The notes: generated from the letters alone by a model not told the origin. A stretch of DNA of 64,000 bases from Actinomadura macrotermitis (GCF_009604375.1 NZ_WEGH01000002.1:396073-460072); one strand, 5' to 3'. Shown: positions 34,144 to 43,024, counted from the first letter of the stretch. A program made the numbers and translations.

Positions 34144-34890
34144 GTGAGCCTCACCTACGAGATCTGCATCGAGGATGTCCAGGGCGCGGTCGCCGCCGCC
34201 AAGGCCGGCGCCCACCGCGTGGAGCTGTGCGCCGCCCTGTTCGAGGGCGGGATCACCCCGACCCTCGGCACGCTGCGCGCCGCGCTCGCCGCGGCGCCGG
34301 GGGTCCGGGTGCACCCGATCATCCGGCCGCGCGGCGGCGACTTCATCTTCGACGCGCACGAGGCCGACGCGATGGAGCACGACGTGCGGCTCGCCCGGGA
34401 GGCCGGCGCGCACGGCGTCGTCATCGGCGCGCTCACCCCCGAGGGCACCGTCGACGTGCCGCTCACCGAGCGGCTCATCGCGGCGGCGGGCGGGCTGCCG
34501 GTCACCTTCCACCGCGCGTTCGACATGACCGCCGACCCGTTCGCCGCCCTCGACACCCTGGCCGGCCTCGGCGTCGCCCGCGTCCTCACCTCCGGGCAGG
34601 AGGTCAGCGCGCTGGAGGGGGCGCCGCTCATCGCCGAGCTGGTCCGGCACGCCGGCGACCGGATCGTCATCATGCCGGGCGGCGGCATCACCGACCGCAA
34701 CGTCGCCCGGATCGTGGCCGCCACCGGCGTCAAGGAGATCCACTTCGCCGCGCTGGCCGCCGAGCCGAGCCCGGCGGTGCACCGCAACCCCCGCCCCTTC
34801 ATGGGCGGCGAGCTGCGCCGGCCCGAGTACGAGCGGGTCGTCACCAGCGGCGCCGGCATCACCTCGGTCATTCGGGGCGCCGCCGGCTGA
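34144..34890 (+). CDS. cutC: CutC family protein
   Basis: This 248-residue TIM-barrel protein matches CutC: YEICIEDVQGAVAAAKAGAH, RVELCAALFEGGITPTLG, HPIIRPRGGDFIF, FHRAFDMT and VLTSGQE. The family was named for copper tolerance, but that role is disputed and an enzymatic one on a sugar-like or amide compound is possible. The GTG start immediately follows the asparaginase stop, so both are co-translated. Grouping with a ROK regulator and asparaginase makes a catabolic role more likely here than metal homeostasis; this is inference. Confidence 0.85.
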   Translation: MSLTYEICIEDVQGAVAAAKAGAHRVELCAALFEGGITPTLGTLRAALAAAPGVRVHPIIRPRGGDFIFDAHEADAMEHDVRLAREAGAHGVVIGALTPEGTVDVPLTERLIAAAGGLPVTFHRAFDMTADPFAALDTLAGLGVARVLTSGQEVSALEGAPLIAELVRHAGDRIVIMPGGGITDRNVARIVAATGVKEIHFAALAAEPSPAVHRNPRPFMGGELRRPEYERVVTSGAGITSVIRGAAG

Positions 34891-34900
34891 CCGCGCCCCT

Positions 34901-34930
34901 ATCATGATCGGCTCCTGCGCCGATCATGAT
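34901..34930. terminator. Inverted repeat after cutC, terminator or operator
   Basis: ATCATGATCGG and its complement, 11 bp each, around eight bases. Each arm also contains the palindrome ATCATGAT. It ends the cutC operon and reaches into the leader of the next gene, so it may work as terminator, operator or both. Confidence 0.55.
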
Positions 34931-34940
34931 GGGAGAACGG

Positions 34941-36347
34941 ATGCGCACGTTCAGTGACGCCCTGCTCGAGCTGGCGGCCCCGCACCTGGCCGTCACCGCC
35001 GAACGGCTGGAACGGCACCACTCCGCGCTCGCCGGGCAGCCCTTCGAACGGGACCTGGCGCGCGGCACCGGACGGGTCGGCGACCGGGACGTGCGCGTGG
35101 GCGTGCTCGGCAGCTACGCCGAGAACCGCACCTTCCAGTGGTTCTGGGCGGCGGGCGTGCGGCCCGGCTCGCCGGGGGCCGAGCACGCCGAGCGGCTGCG
35201 CGCGCTCGGCGAGGAGCACGGCGTCCCCGAGCTCACCGAGCCGCTGCTGGACCTCGGCGCGTTCTACGACCCCCGGGCCGCCGCCGACGACCTGGCCGTC
35301 ATGGCGCTCGGGCTGCTCGGCGCCGCCGGGGTCCTCCGGCACGGGCACGGCGGCCGGGCGCTCACCTTCATCGTCACCGACGGGCTCGCGCTCCCGGACG
35401 GGCCGTCCGACGCGGCCGCCGTGTACCTGCGCGGCGGCGCCGCGCTGCTCGGCGTGCACGACCGGGAGCGGCTCGGCGCCGCGATGCTGCGCGGCTACGC
35501 CGACCACCACGGCCTGGCGTGCCGCGACGACGGCGGCGAGACGGTCGTCGAGCTGCCCGGCGGCGCCCTGGCCGGAGCCGGGCCGGACGGCAAGCTCACC
35601 GCCGAGGGGGACGCGACCTCCTACCCCCGGGTCATCGAGCTCGACGTGCCCGCTCCCCTGCCCGGCCCGCTCCTGGAACACCTCGCGCCCGCCGTGGCCT
35701 GCGGCTTCGACGGCGAGTTCGGCATCTACGACCATCTGCGCGAGAAGGGCTGGGACCGGCGCAACTACGACTGGGACCCCGGCGCCGGCCTGCTGCGCTT
35801 CGGCGACGCCCTGGAACTGCAGGCCCACGAGGTCGGCGTGCTCCGCCCGAACGGCGTCTGGGAGTGGACGGGCGACGCGGCGGAGACCCGGTCGGCCCTC
35901 ACCCGGCTCGGCGCCGAGTGGCTGGCAGCCGACCGCGTCGACCTCGGCGACCACCCGCGGCAGCCGCACGTCGCGGAGCTCCTCGCCCGCTCGGCCGCGC
36001 ACCTCGGCGGCGCCCGCGCGCTCTGGCAGGTGACCGACGGCGACGGCGAGCACCACCTCGCCGTCACCGACCCCGGCACGCCGCGCTCGTCGGAGGACGG
36101 CATGATGGCGGCCATCGAGACGGCGGCCTCCGTCGTGCAGCAGCTCGTCCTGCGGCAGGACCGCTACCCGGTGATGCGCGCCATGGTCCTCGGCCTGTTC
36201 GAGCGCGCCGGGCTGGTGCCCCTCTACGTCGGCGAGCCCGAGCTGCTCATGGGCAACATGGGCCTCAACCAGCTGCGCGTCTACTTCAGCGCCGACGGCA
36301 CGGTCGACAACGTGACGTTCGGCCTGATGGGCGGCGCCTTCGGCTGA
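34941..36347 (+). CDS. DUF6882-like protein with two related halves
   Basis: A 468-residue soluble protein. The first half (about 20-140) has VLGSYAENRTFQWFWAAGV, AERLRALGEEHGVPELTEPL and ALTFIVTD, the pattern of DUF6882 proteins. In the second half (about 285-440) HEVGVLRPNGVWEWTGDAAE and LARSAAHLGGARALWQVTD echo the same segments. Function is unknown. GGGAGAACGG precedes ATG 34941; two upstream in-frame ATGs (34926, 34929) lie in the inverted repeat. Its stop abuts the stop of the convergent MarR gene. Confidence 0.6.
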   Translation: MRTFSDALLELAAPHLAVTAERLERHHSALAGQPFERDLARGTGRVGDRDVRVGVLGSYAENRTFQWFWAAGVRPGSPGAEHAERLRALGEEHGVPELTEPLLDLGAFYDPRAAADDLAVMALGLLGAAGVLRHGHGGRALTFIVTDGLALPDGPSDAAAVYLRGGAALLGVHDRERLGAAMLRGYADHHGLACRDDGGETVVELPGGALAGAGPDGKLTAEGDATSYPRVIELDVPAPLPGPLLEHLAPAVACGFDGEFGIYDHLREKGWDRRNYDWDPGAGLLRFGDALELQAHEVGVLRPNGVWEWTGDAAETRSALTRLGAEWLAADRVDLGDHPRQPHVAELLARSAAHLGGARALWQVTDGDGEHHLAVTDPGTPRSSEDGMMAAIETAASVVQQLVLRQDRYPVMRAMVLGLFERAGLVPLYVGEPELLMGNMGLNQLRVYFSADGTVDNVTFGLMGGAFG

Positions 36348-36809
36348 TCAGGCGGAGGCGTCCTCGCCCGCGCGCAGCTCGTCGGCGGCCTCCTGGTAGG
36401 CCTCGGCGGCGCGGGCGAAGTAGTCGAACAGGACCGCCTGCTGCTCGGGCGGGTAGGAGCCGATGATGTCGCCGACCCGCCGGCGGACCGGGGCGAGCAC
36501 CCGGTCCAGGTCGGCGGGCCGGCCGACCGGCTCCACGATCACCTTGCGGCGGTCGCCGGGCACCGGGACGCGGCGGACGTGCCCGGCCGCCTCCAGCCGG
36601 TCGACCAGCCGGGTGGTCGGGCCCGTCGTCAGGCCGGTGCGCGCGCCGAGCTCGCCCGGCGTCATCGGGCCCGCCAGCTCCAGGATGTTCAGCGCGTACA
36701 GGTCGGTCGCGCCGAGCCCGACCGCCTTGGCGCTGGCGTGGCCGTGCAGCATCACCGCGCTCAGGTAGCGGCGGTAGGCCCGGCCCGCGTCCGGCTGTTC
36801 CGTCGGCAC
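36348..36809 (-). CDS. MarR-family transcriptional regulator
   Basis: A 153-residue winged-helix regulator: LNILELAGPMTPGELGARTG, LTTGPTTRLVDRLEAAGHV and RRVPVPGDRRKVIVEP (wing). MarR proteins bind small aromatic or oxidant effectors. It is a single gene; the next minus-strand gene upstream is a TetR regulator 39 bases away. Targets are not evident. Confidence 0.88.
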   Translation of the reverse strand: MPTEQPDAGRAYRRYLSAVMLHGHASAKAVGLGATDLYALNILELAGPMTPGELGARTGLTTGPTTRLVDRLEAAGHVRRVPVPGDRRKVIVEPVGRPADLDRVLAPVRRRVGDIIGSYPPEQQAVLFDYFARAAEAYQEAADELRAGEDASA

Positions 36810-36848
36810 GGCGCCCCCTTCTTCAGCGAAGACGAATCCGCAGCGAAG

Positions 36849-37415
36849 TTAACACGGGGGCGCCAGCAGGCCGCCCATGGCGAGGTCCACCAGGCGGCCG
36901 GCCTGCTCGGGGGACGTCCGCTCCCCCGTCCAGGCGGCGGCGTTCATCAGCGCGAACAGGTCGGCGCCGGTCGCGTCCCGGCGCAGAGCGCCGGCGGCGC
37001 GGGCGTTCTCCAGCAGCCGGTCGCCGATGTCGGCCATCCGCACGCAGGACTCGTGCAGCTCGGACGCCTCGTCGTCGATGCCCTCCGCCAGCTCGGCGGC
37101 GAGCCCCTGGTAGGCGGCGGCATGTTCGGTGACCGCGTGCACCCACGCGGTGAGCGCGGCCGCCGGGTCCGGGGCGGCGAGCAGCTCCTCGCCGCGCCGG
37201 AACAGCTCGGCGTTGCGGTCGCGCAGCAGCGCGCCGAGCAGGGCGCGGCGGGTCGGGAAGTGGCCGTAGAGGGTGCCGGTGGCGACGCCGGCGCGGCGGG
37301 CGATCCCTTCGAGCGAGGCGTCCGTCCCCTTCTCCCGGAAGGCGGCGTCGGCCTCGGCGAGCAGGCGGTCGCGGTTGCGCAGCGCGTCGGCGCGCGGGCG
37401 GCGGGCGGCGGCCAT
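36849..37415 (-). CDS. TetR-family transcriptional regulator
   Basis: A 188-residue repressor with the TetR helix-turn-helix SLEGIARRAGVATGTLYGHFPTRRALLGALL near residues 33-63 and an all-helical ligand domain. AAGGGGGG precedes its ATG. It is divergent from an NmrA-like reductase; two GAGGGTGCCTC elements lie in the shared region, so it probably represses that gene and itself. Confidence 0.88.
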   Translation of the reverse strand: MAAARRPRADALRNRDRLLAEADAAFREKGTDASLEGIARRAGVATGTLYGHFPTRRALLGALLRDRNAELFRRGEELLAAPDPAAALTAWVHAVTEHAAAYQGLAAELAEGIDDEASELHESCVRMADIGDRLLENARAAGALRRDATGADLFALMNAAAWTGERTSPEQAGRLVDLAMGGLLAPPC

Positions 37416-37434
37416 CGGGCCCCCCTTGCTAAAT

Positions 37435-37472
37435 CGAGGGTGCCTCGGTTTAATTTTCCCGAGGGTGCCTCA
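37435..37472. promoter_or_regulatory. Paired TetR operator candidates
   Basis: CGAGGGTGCCTCG (37435-37447) and CGAGGGTGCCTCA (37460-37472) are near-identical palindromes 25 bp apart between the divergent TetR and reductase genes. The spacing is about 2.4 helical turns, suiting two dimers. Confidence 0.65.
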
Positions 37473-37491
37473 GCTTATCCGGGAGACAGTC

Positions 37492-38355
37492 ATGATCTTG
37501 ATCACCGGGGCCACCGGCTCCATCGGCCGCCCGCTCGTCCGGCGGCTGCGCGCCGCCGGCGTGCCGTTCCGCGCGCTGGTCCGCGACGCGGCCAAGGGCC
37601 GCGCGCTCGGCTGCGACTTCGCCGTCGGCGACTTCGACGACCCCGCCTCGGTCGAGGCCGCGCTGGAGGGCGTCGACCGGCTGTTCCTCAACGGCGCGGG
37701 CGCCCTGCCCGTGCCCGGTGAGCAGCCCATGGTCCGCCAGCAGAAGGACGCCATCGACGCCGCGCGGCGCGCGGGGGTCCAGCGGGTCGTGAAGGTGTCG
37801 GTCTGGCACGCCCACCAGGGCGGGCGCCTCGCCGAGGGCGCGCACTGGGAGATCGAGCAGCACCTGAAGGCGTCCGGGCTCGGCTGGTCGCTGCTGCAGC
37901 CGAGCGGCTTCATGCAGAACTTCGTCACCGGCGCGGGCTCCTTCAGCGCGGACGGCGACCTGGTCGGCTCGTACGGCGACGCCCGCGTCTCCTACATCGA
38001 CTGCGCCGACATCGCCGACTGCGCGGCCGCGCTGCTGACCGGCCCCTACGGCGCCGGCGAGACGTTCGTCCTCACCGGCCCGCAGGCCCTCACCCAGGCG
38101 GAGATCGCCGGCATGCTCTCGGCCGCGCTCGGCCGGACCGTCCGCTACGTCGACCTGCCGCCGGACGAACTGGCCGCGACCCTGCGGTCGCAGGGCCTGC
38201 CCGCCCGGTTCGCCGAGGACGTCGCCGTCCTGCTGAAGGAGGTCGCGGCCGGCTCGCTGGCCGCCACGACCACGGCGGTCCAGGACCTCACGGGACGCCC
38301 TCCGCGCACGTTCGCCGAGTTCGTCTCCGCCAACCGCGAGGCCCTGGCCGCCTAG
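37492..38355 (+). CDS. NmrA-like atypical SDR (NAD(P)H-binding protein)
   Basis: A 287-residue Rossmann protein: MILITGATGSIGRPLVRRL, FRALVRDAAKGRAL, VVKVSVWHAH and a C-terminal LTGPQALTQAEIAGMLSAAL. It belongs to the NmrA/QorB-like group, which either reduce quinones or only sense NADP(H). GGGAGACAGTC precedes the ATG. The divergent TetR gene and paired operators suggest induction by an electrophile or quinone. Confidence 0.82.
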   Translation: MILITGATGSIGRPLVRRLRAAGVPFRALVRDAAKGRALGCDFAVGDFDDPASVEAALEGVDRLFLNGAGALPVPGEQPMVRQQKDAIDAARRAGVQRVVKVSVWHAHQGGRLAEGAHWEIEQHLKASGLGWSLLQPSGFMQNFVTGAGSFSADGDLVGSYGDARVSYIDCADIADCAAALLTGPYGAGETFVLTGPQALTQAEIAGMLSAALGRTVRYVDLPPDELAATLRSQGLPARFAEDVAVLLKEVAAGSLAATTTAVQDLTGRPPRTFAEFVSANREALAA

Positions 38356-38359
38356 CCCG

Positions 38360-40096
38360 CTACTGCGTCTCCCAGCCGCCGATGGTGTGGGCGATGACGT
38401 TCCACAGCGCCTCCTTGTCGGCCTTGGACAGGCCCTCGGCGGGACCGTCGTAGTCCGCGCAGATCTTCTGCTTCACCAGGTACTTGCCCTGCGACTGGTA
38501 CGCGCGGATGCCGCCGTAGCCCCAGTAGACGCAGTTCTTCCAGCTGGGCTCGGAGATGCTCATGATCTTGCCGCCGAGGCTCTTGTCCATGGCGGCGTAG
38601 AGCCTGTCGAAGCAGGCCTTCGGCGCGGCGGGGTCGAAGATGTGCTTGGCGGGCGAGATGCCGGCGCCGGCGGCGGCGGCGAACAGCTCGCGGACGGTGG
38701 CCTCGGCGATCCCGCTCGCGGCGGCCAGGCCGCGCACCGACTCGGTCAGGTCCTCGCCCGCGCGCTCCAGGCCCGCCAGGATGAGCTGGTCCAGGACGCG
38801 CTTGCCCTGCTCGGTCGGGACGTGCCCGAGGGCGATGCGGTGGTAGCCGGGGACGGGCCCGTCCCACTTGTCCATCCGCCCCTCCTGGAGGTTGTACAGC
38901 TCCTCCATGTAGACGGTCTTGGCGCCCAGCAGCGCCGGCCCCTCCAGGGCGCCGCTGCGCATGCCGATGTTCATGTAGGTGATGCCGCGCTTGTTCAGGT
39001 AGGCGAACAGGGCGAGCTGGGTGCGGCGGTCGCCGTCGGTGAACGGGCTGCCGGGGTCGTTCCAGAACTCGGTGAAGTCGATGTCGGCCTTGTCGGACAG
39101 GCCGTGCCCGGCGTCGCCGATGACGACGGCCTTGGCGTTCGGGATGAGCCATTGCTTGGTGATCGGGTCGGCGATGCGGACGGCCTCGATCAGCTCGCCG
39201 GTCACCTTGACGCTGGTGTCGAGCTCGGGGTGCGCGCCGCCCTTGGTGCCGCTGCGGCGGAACCAGATGAACGCGTAGACGTTCCTGGTGTCGAACCGCT
39301 TGCCGACCCACTCGGCGAGGCTCTTGCCGCCCTTGACCGGGCGCAGCGAGCCGTCCTCCCAGCCGGTCGGCAGCCACTCGGCCTGCAGGGCCGCGGTGGC
39401 CTTCTTGGCGCCGGCCCGGTAGGCGTCGGCGACCATGGCGGTGGCGGTGCCGATGGGCACGCACTTGCCGACCTTGCTCAGCGGCTCGGGGACGCCGGAG
39501 GGGAAGACGGTGTCGGGGAAACGGCCGTCGATGGAGAGCCGGTAGGCGGCCTCGCAGTCGGTGGTCGGGATCAGCGCGACCCGCGGGTGCCAGGTGTCGG
39601 ACGACTTGTCGTAGAAGCGCAGCAGGTGCGCGCGGGCATCGCGGTCGGAGTTGGCGCAGGGGTCGTAGAACAGCGCGACGTGCGCCTTGGGGTTCAGGGT
39701 GAGCGCCGCCGAGACCCCGAACATGTCGCCGGTCATGTACGCGGCCTGCGCGATGAAGATCGCGTCCGCGGGCGTCTTCCCCATGAAGCGGTACTTCAGC
39801 TTGGCGAAGGTCATGCCGTCCGAGCGCCACTTGGCCGCCCGGCCGAGGACGTGTGCGGCCGAGGCGAGCTGGCCGTTCATGCGGTCGGCGCCGGTCCCGG
39901 TGACCTTCGGCTGGGCCGCGACGAGCTTGGCGGCGCGGTCGGGGTCGTAGGCGGGGTCGGAGGCGGCGCGGCGCGCGACGCGCAGCAGGCGGCGCAGCAG
40001 CCGCTCGCGCTCGGTGGCATCGAGGCCCTTGGCGGAGAGCGCCTTGCCGATGTCGGTGAGGTCGGACTCGATCTGGCGCTGGTACGGCGTGGTCAT
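38360..40096 (-). CDS. 578-residue protein of unknown family
   Basis: I do not recognise this protein. It has no signal peptide or membrane helix. The N-terminus is helical (IESDLTDIGKALSAKGLDAT). Later segments alternate strands and helices: AKHIFDPAAPK, AVVIGDAGHGLSDKADIDF, ITYMNIGMRSGALEGPALLG, GAKTVYMEELYNLQEGRMDK. The NIGMRSGALEGPALLGAKTV stretch is reminiscent of nucleotide-sugar loops in GT-B enzymes, but that is weak. Codon use matches its neighbours. It is monocistronic, with 167 bases upstream holding a possible TTGACA but no clear -10. ATG 40096 is chosen because the frame changes character upstream of it. Confidence 0.6.
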   Translation of the reverse strand: MTTPYQRQIESDLTDIGKALSAKGLDATERERLLRRLLRVARRAASDPAYDPDRAAKLVAAQPKVTGTGADRMNGQLASAAHVLGRAAKWRSDGMTFAKLKYRFMGKTPADAIFIAQAAYMTGDMFGVSAALTLNPKAHVALFYDPCANSDRDARAHLLRFYDKSSDTWHPRVALIPTTDCEAAYRLSIDGRFPDTVFPSGVPEPLSKVGKCVPIGTATAMVADAYRAGAKKATAALQAEWLPTGWEDGSLRPVKGGKSLAEWVGKRFDTRNVYAFIWFRRSGTKGGAHPELDTSVKVTGELIEAVRIADPITKQWLIPNAKAVVIGDAGHGLSDKADIDFTEFWNDPGSPFTDGDRRTQLALFAYLNKRGITYMNIGMRSGALEGPALLGAKTVYMEELYNLQEGRMDKWDGPVPGYHRIALGHVPTEQGKRVLDQLILAGLERAGEDLTESVRGLAAASGIAEATVRELFAAAAGAGISPAKHIFDPAAPKACFDRLYAAMDKSLGGKIMSISEPSWKNCVYWGYGGIRAYQSQGKYLVKQKICADYDGPAEGLSKADKEALWNVIAHTIGGWETQ

Positions 40097-40263
40097 GACG
40101 GCTCCCGGTGGGGGACGAGGGAAGGTGCACACCCCCTCGCGCCCCTCACCCGATCGCTGCCCTGACCCTGTGTCAACGGGCTGCCACAGATCGTTTGGAC
40201 GCGGTGCAGGTCGGTGGTGTCCGGCGGCCTGATGCGGCCAGCGCCGCACGGGTTTCGGCCTGG

Positions 40264-41541
40264 TCACCAGCCCGTATGGAGCAGGGCTTGGACGGCGATC
40301 GCCGTGGCGGCCTGGACGCCGAGCCAGGCGCGGCCGGGCGTGCGGTGCAGGGCCGCGATCGGCACGATCCACCCGGCGAACGGGACCCAGATGCGTTCGA
40401 CTTCGCCCTTCGTCACGCCGGACAGGTCCAGGGCGAGAGTGCCGAGGAGCGCGGCGGCGGCGAGCAGGGCGACCGGGGCGTAGGGCGGCATCCGCTGCCG
40501 CAGCGCGCGCGCTGCGGCGGGCAGCGCGGCGGCCACGGCGGGTCCGGTGAGCAACGCGAGGACGGCGTAGTTGCCGAAGAGGAAGAACCAGTAGGGGCGC
40601 CGGGCCGATCCGCCGGCGGCGTCGTAGGCCTCCTTGGTGGCGAGCACGCCGTCCGGCCACCAGAACCCGCCCAGGGTGAACGCGACCGGCACGACGGCCA
40701 GCCCGGCGAGCAGCGGGATCCAGCGCGGGCGGATGATCAGCGCCACCGCCGCCGGGACGGCGAACATCGGCAGCAGCCCGTAGCTGAGGAACGGCAGCGC
40801 GCCGAGCAGCAGGCCCGCGGGCAGGGGGCGGCGGTGCGCCAGCAGCGCGGTCCCCCACGCGGCGACGAAGAGGAAGAACACGTCCATCGAGGTCGCGACG
40901 AACAGCGCGAACGGGGCGAGCGCGAGGTAGGGCAGGGCGCGGCGCGCCGTCTCCTCGCCGGCCAGCGTCCGGACGGTCAGCGCGATCGCGATGATCGACG
41001 ACGAGCCGGTGGTGATGAGGAACGCCGCGGCCCAGCTGGTGCCGGGCAGCCCGATCGCGTCCAGCGCCCACAGCGTCAGGGTGGGCAGCGGCGGGTGGCC
41101 CTTGACGTGCGTCGGGTAGTCGTTCAGCCGGTCGGTGAAGGTGCGCAGCCAGCCGGCGGGGTCGGCGCGGACGGCGGCGAGCCCGGCTGGGTACTCGGTA
41201 GGCCAGTCCAGCGGCGCGTGCAGCGCGGACCAGCCCTCGCTGACGGCGAGCACGACCGCCCAGGCCGCGCCGACCGCCCAGCTCAGCAGCAGCAGGCGGC
41301 GCCAGGGCAGTCGGCGGGCGAGAGGCGGCAGCACCGCAATGGCGACCGCCGCGAACGCCGCTGCTGGCAGGAGCTGCCAGGTGAGCAGGCGCACAAAGGC
41401 GTGCATCGGGGCGACGGCGTCCTCGGTCTGGTGGGTGACCTGGCCGAGCGTGAACATCACGCCGACGAGCAGGGCCCAGGCCAGCAGCGCGACCGGCACG
41501 GGTCGTCGCAGCGCGCGCGCTGCGGGGAGCGCGGGCCTCAT
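40264..41541 (-). CDS. Polytopic membrane protein, GT-C glycosyltransferase-like
   Basis: A 425-residue protein with 10-12 hydrophobic segments. The loop after helix 2-3 (LHAPLDWPTEYPAGLAAVRA, FTDRLNDYPTHVKGHPPLPT) has acidic and His residues where GT-C enzymes hold their catalytic Asp/Glu. It would use a polyprenyl-phosphate sugar on the outer face of the membrane. It is the last gene of a seven-gene operon, overlapping the preceding gene by ATGA. The GT-C assignment is by topology and operon context, not by a specific family motif. Confidence 0.6.
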   Translation of the reverse strand: MRPALPAARALRRPVPVALLAWALLVGVMFTLGQVTHQTEDAVAPMHAFVRLLTWQLLPAAAFAAVAIAVLPPLARRLPWRRLLLLSWAVGAAWAVVLAVSEGWSALHAPLDWPTEYPAGLAAVRADPAGWLRTFTDRLNDYPTHVKGHPPLPTLTLWALDAIGLPGTSWAAAFLITTGSSSIIAIALTVRTLAGEETARRALPYLALAPFALFVATSMDVFFLFVAAWGTALLAHRRPLPAGLLLGALPFLSYGLLPMFAVPAAVALIIRPRWIPLLAGLAVVPVAFTLGGFWWPDGVLATKEAYDAAGGSARRPYWFFLFGNYAVLALLTGPAVAAALPAAARALRQRMPPYAPVALLAAAALLGTLALDLSGVTKGEVERIWVPFAGWIVPIAALHRTPGRAWLGVQAATAIAVQALLHTGW

Positions 41542-41900
41542 CGGAGCCGCCACCGGACGAAGGCGGCAGTGGTGGCGACCGCCGCCAGCACGATCAGCAG
41601 GTTCCGGCCGTAGTCGAGCGGCAGGATCGACGGGTTGTCCGGGTGGCGGCCGAGGCGCAGCACCATCGGCAGCGCGACGAGCGTGATGACGCCGCCGACC
41701 GCGAGCGCGCCCTGCAGCACGTGGCGGCGGGCGGTGACCGCGCCGGCGAGCAGCACGGCCGGGGCGAGGACGGCGTCGTGCAGCACCACCGCCCCGACGA
41801 CCCACTTCGCCCAGCCGAGCAGGTCGGGCACGTGCAGGAACAACCCGCGCGCCCCGATCGCCATCAGCGCGACGCCCGCGCCATAGGCGAGGAATCTCAT
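41538..41900 (-). CDS. Small four-helix membrane protein
   Basis: A 120-residue protein with about four hydrophobic segments (FLAYGAGVALMAIGARGLFL, WVVGAVVLHDAVLAPAVLLA, LQGALAVGGVITLVALPMVL, LLIVLAAVATTAAFVRWRL). The family is unknown. It overlaps the molybdoenzyme gene upstream and the GT-C-like gene downstream by four bases each. A His in VVLHDAVLAP could be functional, for example as an electron-transfer subunit to the molybdoenzyme; this is inference. Confidence 0.65.
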   Translation of the reverse strand: MRFLAYGAGVALMAIGARGLFLHVPDLLGWAKWVVGAVVLHDAVLAPAVLLAGAVTARRHVLQGALAVGGVITLVALPMVLRLGRHPDNPSILPLDYGRNLLIVLAAVATTAAFVRWRLR

Positions 41901-43024
41901 GCCACCACCACTTCGGTCAGCCATTTGGTCTGGAGCACCCCGGGCCGGTTCGGCGCGATCAGCCGGCACGGCGCGCCGTGGTCGGGGGCGAGCGGCTCGC
42001 CGTTCAGGCCGAGGGCGAGCAGGGTGAGCTCGTCGTGCCAGTGCGGCGCGTCGACCCACGAGCTGCGATACGCGCCGCCGCGCTCCAGCGACTCGACGCG
42101 GACACGCGCGCCGCCGGAGACGCCCGCCGCACGCAGCACGTCGCGGAGCCGGACGCCGTCCCAGGTGCCCCACGCCGTCCAGCCTTCGACGCACGAGATC
42201 GGCAGCCGCACCGTGTGCTGCGGCAGCGCGCGCAGGTCGGCCAGGGACAGCGACAGCTCGCGGCCGACGCGGCCGGTGACGCGCAGCCGCCACGCCGGGC
42301 CGGCGGCGGTGACCCCGGCGGCCTGCGCGGTCTTGTTCACCGGCAGGCCCTGCGGGCCGGTGCCGGGGCGGCGCGGCGCGAGCAGGTCCAGCGCGGCGAG
42401 CGGCCGGAACGCCTCGCCGACGGTGGTGAGCGCGACGACGCCGCTCGTGGCGGCGACGGTCAGCAGGAAGCCGCGCCGCCATACGCCGTCCTCGGGCCGG
42501 GTCATGACGGTCCGCCGCGCGGTGGCCCACTGGTTCGCCACGTGCACGACGAGCGCGCCGACGAGCAGATAGGACGTCCAGTAGTGCGCGACCGGGAAGT
42601 TGAACGGGAACGGGTACCAGTAGGCGATGTTGAACAGGCCGGTGGCGAGCTGGAACAGCGAGGTGCCGACGAGGACCAGCACCGCGAGGCGCTCGGCGGC
42701 GTGCCCGGCGGAGCGGAACGGCGGCCAGGCGAACAGCTTGGGGTAGACCGTCCACAGCTTGGCGAGCAGCAGCGGGATCGTGGCGAGGCCGCCGATCACG
42801 TGCAGGCCCTGCGTGACGCTGTAGAGGCCGACCGGCCGCGACGGCCACACCATCCAGTCCGGCGGGTGCTGCATGAAGTGGCTGATCAGGCCGGTGACGA
42901 ACGCCGTGGTGAAGGAGACGCCGAGCGCGATGCCGAGCCAGGCGGCGACGCGCTCGTCGTGCAGGCGGCTGGTGAAGCGCCTCCCGATCGCGGCCGGATT
43001 CAGTAGCGCAGTGCCACGAACCAT
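41897..43024 (-). CDS. Membrane-fused sulfite-oxidase-family molybdoenzyme
   Basis: A 375-residue fusion. Residues 29-205 hold five hydrophobic segments with His residues (H49, H75, H147, H161) that could bind heme as in MsrQ/cytochrome b561-type domains. Residues 245-375 form an Oxidored_molyb domain: SLADLRALPQHTVRLPISC, where Cys278 is the expected molybdenum ligand, then VEGWTAWGTWDGVRLRDVLR. In E. coli MsrP and MsrQ are separate proteins; here one chain has both. It overlaps the methyltransferase gene by 25 bases. Its substrate is unknown. Confidence 0.78.
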   Translation of the reverse strand: MVRGTALLNPAAIGRRFTSRLHDERVAAWLGIALGVSFTTAFVTGLISHFMQHPPDWMVWPSRPVGLYSVTQGLHVIGGLATIPLLLAKLWTVYPKLFAWPPFRSAGHAAERLAVLVLVGTSLFQLATGLFNIAYWYPFPFNFPVAHYWTSYLLVGALVVHVANQWATARRTVMTRPEDGVWRRGFLLTVAATSGVVALTTVGEAFRPLAALDLLAPRRPGTGPQGLPVNKTAQAAGVTAAGPAWRLRVTGRVGRELSLSLADLRALPQHTVRLPISCVEGWTAWGTWDGVRLRDVLRAAGVSGGARVRVESLERGGAYRSSWVDAPHWHDELTLLALGLNGEPLAPDHGAPCRLIAPNRPGVLQTKWLTEVVVA

